From Christensenella sp. UBA5399 (lineage in GTDB: Bacteria; Bacillota; Clostridia; Christensenellales; Christensenellaceae), in the NCBI GenBank assembly GCA_002407725.1, contig DHOD01000036.1, forward strand, positions 3,061 to 10,398: a stretch of 7,338 nt of DNA. The letters are read 5' to 3'. Both the position numbers and the translations under genes were made by a program. The notes below the pieces were generated by a model that was not told the DNA's origin, did not search any database, and saw only the letters and a list, made by a program, of their open reading frames with translations. Of the stretch, positions 1 to 4,807 are shown piece after piece. Numbering within the stretch: the stretch's first letter is position 1; every line of letters begins with the position of its first letter.

Positions 1-1
1 G

Positions 2-1408
2 TCGATTGATACGTATTGCGCGCCGTTTATCCGCTACGACAACATGAGCAAAAAGCAGGTCAAGCAGGCGTTGCAGGAGTTTATTTTCAACATCAACGTG
101 CCGACGCGCGTGGGCTTCCAGTGCCCGTTCTCCAACCTGACATTTGATATTGTGGTGCCGCGTACGCTGAAGGACGAGAACGTCATTGTCGGCGGCGAGG
201 TGCGGCCCGAGAAATATGGCGAGTTCCAGGCGGAGATGGATATATTCAACCAGGCGTTTTGCGAGGTCATGCTGGAAGGCGATTCCAAGGGGAGGGTGTT
301 TACGTTCCCCATTCCCACAATTAATGTGACCAGCGATTTTGACTGGGACAGCCCGGTGGTCAACAGCTTTATGGAGATCACGTGCAAGTATGGCATCCCG
401 TACTTCTCCAACTATATCAATTCCGACCTGAGCCCGGAGGATGCGCTTTCGATGTGCTGCCGCCTGCGGCTGGATACCAAGCAGCTCCGTAAGCGCGGGG
501 GCGGGCTTTTTGGCAGCAACCCGATGACGGGGTCGATCGGCGTAGTGACAATCAACCTGCCGCGTATCGCGTATAAATCCAAATCGGAGCAGGAATTCAG
601 GGCGCGGCTTTGGCAGATGGTGCAGGTCGCCAAAAACAGCCTGGAAATCAAACGTAAGATTGTGGAGCAGCAAACCGAGCGTGGGCTGTATCCGTTTAGC
701 GCGCACTACCTGCGCAACATCAAAATGCGTACGGACCAGTACTGGTACAACCACTTTAATACGATCGGCGTGATTGGCATGAACGAAGCGTGCATGAACT
801 TCTTTGGCGAAGAAACCGACCTGACGACACAGGAGGGGCAGGATTTCGCGGTGCGCACGCTGGATTACATGCGTGACCTGATGATGGAGATTCAGGACGA
901 GACAGGCCACTTTTACAATCTGGAGGCGACGCCTGCCGAGGGCACAAGCTACCGCCTTGCGCGGTTGGATCGGGAAAAATATCCTGAGATCCTTTGCGCC
1001 GGCGACGGGGAAACAGCGTATTACACCAACTCTAGCCAGCTGCCGGTCGGTTTCACCGACGATATTTTCGAGACAATGGACTTGCAGGACGAATTGCAGA
1101 GCATGTATACGGGCGGAACCGTGCTGCACCTGTACCTGGGCGAGCGTATTCCCGACAGGGAGGTTGCCAAAAAGCTGATCAAAAAGATTTTTGAGAATTA
1201 CAAGCTCCCGTATATCTCGCTGACGCCGACATTCTCGGTGTGCAACGAGCATGGGTATTTGGACGGCGAGCAGTTCTCGTGCCCGGAATGCGGCAACGAT
1301 ACCGAGGTGTGGAGCCGTGTGGTGGGTTATTTGCGGCCGGTGCAAAACTTCCATAAAGGAAAGAAGGCGGAGTACTCCGACAGGCTGAAATATGTGATCA
1401 AGGAATAG
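2..1408 (+). CDS. nrdD: Anaerobic ribonucleoside-triphosphate reductase, class III large subunit (5' end outside window)
   Basis: This is the C-terminal 468 residues of NrdD, the glycyl-radical enzyme that reduces ribonucleoside triphosphates to dNTPs without oxygen. The reading frame is open from the first bases of the window, so the ATG at 44 is internal: residues before it (DTYCAPFIRYDN) continue the family pattern. Numbered from that ATG, the sequence shows EFIFNINVPTRVGFQ at about 12-26, the finger-loop Cys250 in GMNEACMNF (likely thiyl radical site), a zinc site made of Cys400, His403, Cys413 and Cys416 (CNEH...CPEC), and the glycyl-radical motif RVVGYLRPV with Gly428. The C terminus is complete and ends in a TAG that abuts the ribosome binding site of the next gene. 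The pairing with nrdG makes the assignment firm. It marks an organism able to make DNA precursors anaerobically. The N-terminal part, including any ATP-cone, is not visible. Confidence 0.97.
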   Translation, partial: SIDTYCAPFIRYDNMSKKQVKQALQEFIFNINVPTRVGFQCPFSNLTFDIVVPRTLKDENVIVGGEVRPEKYGEFQAEMDIFNQAFCEVMLEGDSKGRVFTFPIPTINVTSDFDWDSPVVNSFMEITCKYGIPYFSNYINSDLSPEDALSMCCRLRLDTKQLRKRGGGLFGSNPMTGSIGVVTINLPRIAYKSKSEQEFRARLWQMVQVAKNSLEIKRKIVEQQTERGLYPFSAHYLRNIKMRTDQYWYNHFNTIGVIGMNEACMNFFGEETDLTTQEGQDFAVRTLDYMRDLMMEIQDETGHFYNLEATPAEGTSYRLARLDREKYPEILCAGDGETAYYTNSSQLPVGFTDDIFETMDLQDELQSMYTGGTVLHLYLGERIPDREVAKKLIKKIFENYKLPYISLTPTFSVCNEHGYLDGEQFSCPECGNDTEVWSRVVGYLRPVQNFHKGKKAEYSDRLKYVIKE

Positions 1409-1418
1409 GGGTATCAGG

Positions 1419-2093
1419 TTGCAGATCGCAGGGGTTAACAAAACAAGTACGGTAGATTTTCCGGGCGTATTATCAGCGGTGCTGTTTACGCCCGGCTGCA
1501 ATTACAGTTGCTTTTATTGCCACAACCGGCAGTTGCTGGAAGATGCGCCCAGACAGGATTTACGTGAGGTTCTGGCGTTTTTGCAAAAGCGCGCCGGGTT
1601 GCTGGATGGCATCGTGATCACGGGCGGCGAGCCGACAATGCAAGAGGACATCGCCGATTTTATTGCCTACATAAAGGGGCTTGGATACGCGGTCAAGCTG
1701 GATACAAACGGCAGCAATCCGCAGGTGGTGCGGGAATTGCTGGACAGCGGGCATGTCGATTACGTGGCGCTGGACTATAAAGTGCCTTTTGAACTGTATG
1801 GGGAAATATGCGGAATGCCCGCCGACGGCATGCGGGAAACGCTGGGCTTGCTGCTTGATTCGGATATCAAGTGGGAAGCGCGCACGACGATGATCCCGCA
1901 GATCCGGCCCGAAAAGCTGGAGGAGATGGCGTCGGCGGTGCCTGTGCTGCCACGGTATGTGTTGCAGCAATACAACCCGCAGCCGGGCGACATGCGGTAC
2001 CTGAAAACGCTGCTCCCCTATACGCCTTCCGAGATCCGGAAGCTGGCGGAAGCGGTCAGGCAATGGCAACCGCATGTGGAGGCGTTGGTGTAA
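1419..2093 (+). CDS. nrdG: Anaerobic ribonucleotide reductase-activating protein (radical SAM activase)
   Basis: This 224-residue protein generates the glycyl radical on NrdD using a [4Fe-4S] cluster and S-adenosylmethionine. The cluster motif CxxxCxxC is Cys27, Cys31 and Cys34 within PGCNYSCFYCHN, preceded by the STVDFPG segment typical of NrdG. GGEP at residues 69-72 is the SAM-binding radical SAM motif, and LDTNGSN and ALDYKVPF follow in the expected order. The length and the extended C-terminal half resemble the longer NrdG2-type activases more than the roughly 150-residue E. coli type (judgement from memory of the families). The start is TTG at 1419, with AGGGG at 1407-1411 seven bases upstream. 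The SD overlaps the nrdD stop codon, so the two are almost certainly cotranscribed and translated together. I see no terminator after the stop, so transcripts may run into the L10 leader. Confidence 0.95.
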   Translation: MQIAGVNKTSTVDFPGVLSAVLFTPGCNYSCFYCHNRQLLEDAPRQDLREVLAFLQKRAGLLDGIVITGGEPTMQEDIADFIAYIKGLGYAVKLDTNGSNPQVVRELLDSGHVDYVALDYKVPFELYGEICGMPADGMRETLGLLLDSDIKWEARTTMIPQIRPEKLEEMASAVPVLPRYVLQQYNPQPGDMRYLKTLLPYTPSEIRKLAEAVRQWQPHVEALV

Positions 2094-2105
2094 GCGGAAT
2101 ATTGC

Positions 2106-2135
2106 TTGACAGAAGCGGCGGCGTTGTGCTAACAT
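2106..2135 (+). promoter_or_regulatory. Sigma-A-type promoter of the rplJL operon
   Basis: A perfect TTGACA -35 box lies at 2106-2111, and after an 18-bp spacer TAACAT at 2130-2135 serves as a -10 box (4 of 6 matches). It starts 12 bp after the nrdG stop and would initiate near 2142, just ahead of the L10 leader structure. This position is as expected for an autonomous ribosomal protein transcript. It is a visual prediction only. Confidence 0.7.
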
Positions 2136-2156
2136 AATCCTTGCGTGAAAAATGAA

Positions 2157-2280
2157 TAATACAAAGGCCATAGACTCAGGGGCGAAAGCTTAAAAATCCT
2201 GCCGAGGCGGACGTTTTAACAAGATAAACTGATACTTTTTGACTGTCCTGCCGGCTTTTGAAAAGTATTTTTTGTTTTTT
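2157..2280 (+). ncRNA. Ribosomal protein L10 leader (cis-regulatory RNA with attenuator)
   Basis: The 5' untranslated region of rplJ contains the recognisable L10-leader core: CATAGACTCAGG, a small GC-GAAA-GC hairpin (2182-2189), AGCTTAA and then CCTGCCGAGG at 2198-2207. CAGG (2177-2180) can pair with CCTG (2198-2201). In Bacillota this element binds L10 (with L12) and feeds back on its own operon. Downstream, ATACTTTT (2232-2239) pairs perfectly with AAAAGTAT (2261-2268), followed by a run of Ts to 2280, which resembles an intrinsic terminator with a weak AT stem. GGCGGAC (2206-2212) can instead pair with GTCCTGCC (2245-2252, one bulged T), a plausible competing antiterminator. The core is recognised from the known family; the switching mechanism is inferred. 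Ends are approximate. Confidence 0.9.
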
Positions 2281-2297
2281 AAACCGGACGTAGAGAC

Positions 2298-2304
2298 GAG
2301 GTGA
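2298..2304 (+). promoter_or_regulatory. Ribosome binding site that sets the rplJ start
   Basis: GAGGTGA matches the anti-Shine-Dalgarno sequence well. Its GTG (2301-2303) could be read as a start codon, but then no SD would precede it at a workable distance. Six bases after the GGTG core comes an in-frame TTG at 2310, the normal spacing. The motif therefore argues that the GTG is part of the SD and that translation begins at 2310. Confidence 0.75.
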
Positions 2305-2309
2305 AACGA

Positions 2310-2840
2310 TTGAAAGAAGAGAAGCTGTTATCAAAGCAGGAATCAGTAAAAGACGTGGCTGACAAAATGCAGCGCGCCCAGTGCATGATCATGCTGGATT
2401 ACAGGGGCCTCACCGTGGAAGAGGTGACAAACCTGCGTACCCAGTTCAGGAATGCGGGCGTCGAGTATAAGGTCATCAAAAACAATATACTGAAAAGGGC
2501 TGCCGATTCGCTGGAATACACAGGCCTGGACGATTTCTTTAAAGGGCCGACAGCTGTGGCGTTTGGGTATGAGGATGCCGTTGCGCCTGCCAAAATTCTC
2601 TCGAAGTTTGTAAAGGACACAAAAAAGACAGAGATCAAGGCGGGGATGCTGGATGGCAAGGTCATTGACGCGGCCGGTATCGAGAATCTTGCGAAGCTGC
2701 CGTCGAAGGAAGAGCTTATCGCAAAAATGCTGGGCAGCATGAACGCGCCCATCACAAATTTTGTTGGCACGCTGGCGGCGGTGCCGGGCAGTTTTGTCCG
2801 TGTGCTTAACGCAATACGCGAGCAAAAGGAAGCCAACTAA
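2310..2840 (+). CDS. rplJ: Large ribosomal subunit protein L10 (uL10)
   Basis: L10 forms the base of the ribosomal stalk: its N-terminal domain binds 23S rRNA beside L11, and its C-terminal helix carries L7/L12 dimers that recruit translation GTPases. The protein has 176 residues from the TTG start chosen here, or 179 if the GTG at 2301 were used; both fit the family's usual size. Diagnostic segments are the N-terminal helix SKQESVKDVADKMQRA, the LDYRGLTVEEVTNLRTQFR segment, VEYKVIKNNILKRA, FKGPTAVAFGYEDAVAPAKIL, and the C-terminal VGTLAAVPGSFVRVLNAIREQKE helix that binds L12. It follows the L10 leader and precedes rplL by 65 bp, so it is probably autoregulated through that leader. There is nothing odd in the protein itself; the oddity is the absence of rplK and rplA upstream. 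Confidence 0.97.
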   Translation: MKEEKLLSKQESVKDVADKMQRAQCMIMLDYRGLTVEEVTNLRTQFRNAGVEYKVIKNNILKRAADSLEYTGLDDFFKGPTAVAFGYEDAVAPAKILSKFVKDTKKTEIKAGMLDGKVIDAAGIENLAKLPSKEELIAKMLGSMNAPITNFVGTLAAVPGSFVRVLNAIREQKEAN

Positions 2841-2890
2841 AGGGTTTTGGAATTTGAAGCAATAAATTGAAAGATTTTTAAGAAAAATTT

Positions 2891-2895
2891 GGAGG
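2891..2895 (+). promoter_or_regulatory. Strong ribosome binding site of rplL
   Basis: GGAGG sits in an AT-rich, unstructured stretch, ten bases before the ATG at 2906. A strong independent SD fits the need for more L7/L12 than L10 per ribosome. The 65-bp gap between rplJ and rplL (2841-2905) shows no terminator or clear promoter. Confidence 0.8.
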
Positions 2896-2905
2896 ATAAT
2901 TAAAA

Positions 2906-3286
2906 ATGGATAAAGCAAAATTGATAGAAGCAATTGAAAGCATGAGCGTTCTGGAGCTGTCTGAGCTCGTGAAGGAACTGGAAGAGAAATTTGGCGTGAG
3001 CGCTGCTGCCCCTGTGGCGGTTGCTGCCGCTCCTGCTGCCGGCGGCGGGGATGCCGCTGCGGCTGGTGAAGAGAAGAGCGAGTTTGACGTTGTGCTGAAG
3101 GCTGCCGGCGCCGAGAAGATCAAGGTGATCAAGGTTGTCCGCGAGCTGACAGGCCTGGGCCTGAAAGAGGCGAAAGAGCTGGTTGACGGCGCGCCCAACA
3201 ACGTGAAGGAAGGCGTATCCAAAGACGACGCCGACCAGATGGTTGCGAAGCTCAAAGAAGTTGGCGCTGACGTAGAAGTAAAATAA
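2906..3286 (+). CDS. rplL: Large ribosomal subunit protein L7/L12 (bL12)
   Basis: L7/L12 is the multicopy, dimeric stalk protein that contacts EF-Tu, EF-G, IF2 and release factors on the ribosome. The 126-residue protein has the standard three parts. The N-terminal dimerisation domain (about 1-31, with [18 protein letters not shown]) binds L10. An Ala/Pro/Gly-rich flexible hinge follows (about 32-57, including [16 protein letters not shown]). The C-terminal factor-binding domain runs from about 58 to 126 ([39 protein letters not shown]). The length is slightly above the common 120-125, due to the hinge. It is the last gene of the operon and is followed within 20 bp by a strong intrinsic terminator, whereas in most Bacillota rpoB would come next. 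Confidence 0.98.
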   Translation: MDKAKLIEAIESMSVLELSELVKELEEKFGVSAAAPVAVAAAPAAGGGDAAAAGEEKSEFDVVLKAAGAEKIKVIKVVRELTGLGLKEAKELVDGAPNNVKEGVSKDDADQMVAKLKEVGADVEVK

Positions 3287-3304
3287 GTAAAATACTATAA
3301 GCGT

Positions 3305-3337
3305 AAAAAAAGACCAGCCGGATTGGCTGGTCTTTTT
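3305..3337 (+). terminator. Intrinsic terminator after rplL, probably bidirectional
   Basis: A perfect 13-bp stem (3307-3319 with 3325-3337) has the GC-rich core GACCAGCC/GGCTGGTC and a 5-base loop, GGATT. It ends in five Ts on the + strand and, read the other way, in seven Us from the A-run at 3305-3311. It lies between the convergent rplL (+) and the small gene at 3352 (-), so it can end both transcripts. Confidence 0.95.
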
Positions 3338-3351
3338 GGGTGCTGCACCGG

Positions 3352-3588
3352 TCAGTGCCCTTTGAGCACATGCATAGCCATTTTATACTGGTCCAGTGGC
3401 TGATCGACGTCGACATGCATGGCGGGGATTGCGTTGATACCCAGCCCGCGTATCAGGGATTTCATGATTTTTCTGTCCTCGTGCCATTCGTACTCCGCCC
3501 CGTCCTGCAATGTGATGCGCACATCTCCGTTGCAGCTGTCCAGCGTGTTAAAGAGCCGTTCCACGTCATTGATATTGTAAATCATCAT
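3352..3588 (-). CDS. Small protein of unknown function (78 aa)
   Basis: I do not recognise this gene with confidence. It looks real: AGAGGTGAT (complement of 3594-3602) is an excellent SD six bases before the ATG at 3588, and the shared terminator lies just past its stop codon. A GTG at 3591 in the same frame would give 79 residues but sits too close to the SD. The product is soluble and mildly acidic, with no signal peptide or membrane segment. It has an N-terminal stretch IYNINDVERLFNTLDSCNGDV, a beta-like RITLQDGAEYEWHED, and a C-terminal DVDQPLDQYKMAMHVLKGH. The pattern of an N-terminal helix, a DSCxGxV turn and a short strand loosely recalls small uncharacterised Clostridia proteins, some mislabelled 'polyA polymerase'; that is an impression from memory, not a search. 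Upstream lies the hairpin array and a candidate divergent promoter, so its mRNA may carry a long structured leader. Confidence 0.75.
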   Translation of the reverse strand: MMIYNINDVERLFNTLDSCNGDVRITLQDGAEYEWHEDRKIMKSLIRGLGINAIPAMHVDVDQPLDQYKMAMHVLKGH

Positions 3589-3613
3589 CACAGATCACCT
3601 CTTTCCTTTATAT

Positions 3614-3779
3614 AGTCAATCTACTTTAAAAACGGTCCATCGTTTTTAATAACCGGGCGAGGGCCGGTTATGCGCCAAAGGCGCAAAGATTGACCATGCC
3701 CGGTAACACAGCCGTTTGTCAAACGGCTGTTCGCGGCATCCGCCGCGCCGTTCAAACAGTCATCCGGACTGTTTGAACG
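3614..3779. repeat. Array of six abutting perfect hairpins (structured RNA leader or palindromic repeat)
   Basis: Six perfect inverted repeats follow one another with almost no gaps: 3628-3634/3641-3647 (7 bp), 3649-3656/3664-3671 (8 bp), 3671-3676/3680-3685 (6 bp), 3708-3718/3720-3730 (11 bp, with one base between arms), 3732-3737/3742-3747 (6 bp) and 3749-3761/3767-3779 (13 bp). An 8-bp outer pairing, 3615-3622 with 3687-3694, would close the first three into a four-way junction. None has a normal terminator T-run except, weakly, the first one read on the minus strand. The stretch contains no convincing gene. On the minus strand it would be the 5' leader of the small gene at 3352-3588. It could equally be a genome-dispersed REP/BIME-like element; the sequence alone does not decide. 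Confidence 0.8.
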
Positions 3780-3788
3780 TTGTTTAAG

Positions 3789-3805
3789 TATAATATAATT
3801 ATATT
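3789..3805. repeat. AT-rich palindrome, upstream copy of an operator-like pair
   Basis: TATAATATAATTATATT contains a perfect 14-bp palindrome at 3792-3805. Sixteen of its 17 bases recur at 3841-3857. It overlaps the candidate -10 box of the minus-strand promoter toward the small gene. It may be a binding site for the adjacent AraC-type regulator or another dimeric repressor; this is inference from position and symmetry. Confidence 0.55.
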
Positions 3806-3826
3806 CCTTGTTTTTCGTTGAAACAA
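3798..3826 (-). promoter_or_regulatory. Candidate divergent promoter toward the small gene
   Basis: On the minus strand a perfect TATAAT (complement of 3798-3803) is preceded, after 17 bp, by TTGTTT (complement of 3821-3826), a poor -35 match. Transcription would start near 3791, giving a leader of about 200 nt through the hairpin array to the ATG at 3588. The -35 overlaps that of the opposite promoter, so the two would compete. An AT-rich palindrome offers TATAAT by chance, hence modest confidence. Confidence 0.4.
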
Positions 3827-3846
3827 TCAGTATCATAGCATATAAT
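3818..3846 (+). promoter_or_regulatory. Sigma-A promoter of the AraC-family gene
   Basis: TTGAAA (3818-3823), a 17-bp spacer and a perfect TATAAT (3841-3846) form a near-consensus promoter. Transcription would start near 3853, leaving a 5' leader of about 24 nt before the ATG at 3877. The -10 box lies inside the second AT-rich palindrome, so a protein bound there would block it. Confidence 0.75.
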
Positions 3847-3857
3847 ATAACTATATT
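3841..3857. repeat. AT-rich palindrome, downstream copy overlapping the AraC-gene promoter
   Basis: TATAATATAACTATATT differs from the copy at 3789-3805 by one base, which breaks one pair of the palindrome. The copies are 52 bp apart, close to five helical turns, so both face the same side of the DNA. It covers the -10 box and start point of the AraC-family gene, which suggests autoregulation. Confidence 0.55.
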
Positions 3858-3866
3858 GCCAAAATT

Positions 3867-3871
3867 GGTGG
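3867..3871 (+). promoter_or_regulatory. Ribosome binding site that sets the AraC-family start
   Basis: GGTGG lies five bases before the ATG at 3877. The longer reading frame back to a TTG at 3808 would start upstream of the promoter's -10 box and has no SD, so 3877 is preferred. Confidence 0.7.
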
Positions 3872-3876
3872 ATTTT

Positions 3877-4785
3877 ATGAAATTGTATATCAACCGAAAA
3901 GTGATCACGGGACCGGGAAAGATGGAAGTGGTACTAAACAACCCTGCGTTTCCCGTTGTTTTTCATTACAACGATTTTGGAAAATATATAAAAGAAGCCC
4001 AGTGGCACTGGCATTTTGGCATTGAAATTTCCTATGTGATCAAGGGCGAGCTGGATATGGACGTGGGGTACGGCAGGGAATATGTCCGAAAAGGGGAAGG
4101 GCTGTTTATCAACAGCGACGTGCTACACACGATGTACAGCGCGACCAGCGATCATTGTGCGTTGCTGACAATTGTATTTGACCCGCGGTTTGTGGCGGGG
4201 GACGACAGGAGCCTGCTGGAATGTAAATATGTGCAGCCGCTGCTCCATCACAAAAACGCCCGGCGGCTTATATTCCGGCGGGATGGCGGGTGGCACAGCG
4301 ATGTGCTGCGCAGCATGATGGAGGCGTATTTCGCGTATTTTGAAGGCGGCTTTTTCAGTGAGATGAAAATCAGGAACGAGCTGGCAAACATTGTTTCGGT
4401 GATTGCAGCGCAATTGGAAGGGGAAATGCCCGACCGGGCGGAACTGGCGGACGACAGCCGGGTGAAGGCCATGTTGACATTTATTGAGCAGCATTATGAC
4501 AGGCAGGTGACGCTGGAAGAGATTGCCGCCAGCGCCAGCGTCAGCATCAGTGAATGCTGCCGGTGTTTCAAAAAAAGCTTGGGCACGACGCCGTTCTCGT
4601 ACCTGAAGGGCGTGCGGATTACCATGGCGGCGCAATTACTGGAATCGACCGACAAGCCGGTCACGGAAATCTGTTTTGCGACAGGATTTCAGGGGATCAG
4701 CTATTTTGGAAAGCAGTTTCGGGAGGCGACAGGTCTTTCCCCACGCGAATACCGCAGGAAGAACCGGCGCGTTGAAAGCAAATGA
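3877..4785 (+). CDS. AraC/XylS-family transcriptional regulator
   Basis: This 302-residue cytoplasmic protein has the classic two-domain layout. The N-terminal half is a cupin-type sensor domain: HWHFGIEISYVIKGELDMDV starts at His44, followed by VRKGEGLFINSDVLHTMYS, the usual pocket of AraC-type sensors for small molecules. The C-terminal region (about 192-296) carries two helix-turn-helix motifs: TLEEIAASASVSISECCRCFKK, and PVTEICFATGFQGISYFGKQFREATGLSPREYRR, the signature second helix pair. The effector cannot be read from the sequence, though such regulators often sense sugars or related metabolites. The start at 3877 has an SD, and its promoter overlaps a palindrome repeated 52 bp upstream, suggesting autoregulation and control of the divergent small gene. 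No transporter or catabolic gene adjoins it. It ends 22 bp from the convergent ispE, with no clear terminator between. Confidence 0.93.
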   Translation: MKLYINRKVITGPGKMEVVLNNPAFPVVFHYNDFGKYIKEAQWHWHFGIEISYVIKGELDMDVGYGREYVRKGEGLFINSDVLHTMYSATSDHCALLTIVFDPRFVAGDDRSLLECKYVQPLLHHKNARRLIFRRDGGWHSDVLRSMMEAYFAYFEGGFFSEMKIRNELANIVSVIAAQLEGEMPDRAELADDSRVKAMLTFIEQHYDRQVTLEEIAASASVSISECCRCFKKSLGTTPFSYLKGVRITMAAQLLESTDKPVTEICFATGFQGISYFGKQFREATGLSPREYRRKNRRVESK

Positions 4786-4807
4786 ACCTGCCATAACCGA
4801 TGCCAAG

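Noticed and set aside
1560..2171. Long minus-strand frame opposite nrdG
   Set aside because: It is rich in Arg/His/Gln as typical antisense translations of GC-rich genes are, and the + strand gene is certain.
3340..3615. 91-codon + strand reading frame over the small gene
   Set aside because: It is antisense to the 78-aa gene, starts inside the terminator tail without an SD, and is low in protein-like character.
3614..3694. tRNA-like cloverleaf from the four-way junction
   Set aside because: Stem lengths and loops (6, 7 and 3 nt) do not match a tRNA, and there is no T-loop GTTCRA or CCA-type acceptor end in the right place.
3614..3779. CRISPR array
   Set aside because: The hairpins differ in sequence and length, abut each other and lack regular repeats with unique spacers.
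3808..3876. N-terminal extension of the AraC-family protein from a TTG at 3808
   Set aside because: It would begin upstream of the -10 box at 3841-3846, has no SD, and its residues do not resemble the family; the ATG at 3877 has GGTGG at the right distance.
3621..3941. 106-codon minus-strand reading frame across the hairpins and the AraC gene start
   Set aside because: It translates the inverted repeats and AT-rich promoter region, has no convincing SD and no recognisable domain.
4786..4807. Terminator between the convergent AraC-family gene and ispE
   Set aside because: The 22-bp gap has no GC-rich stem with a T-run on either strand, so none was annotated.
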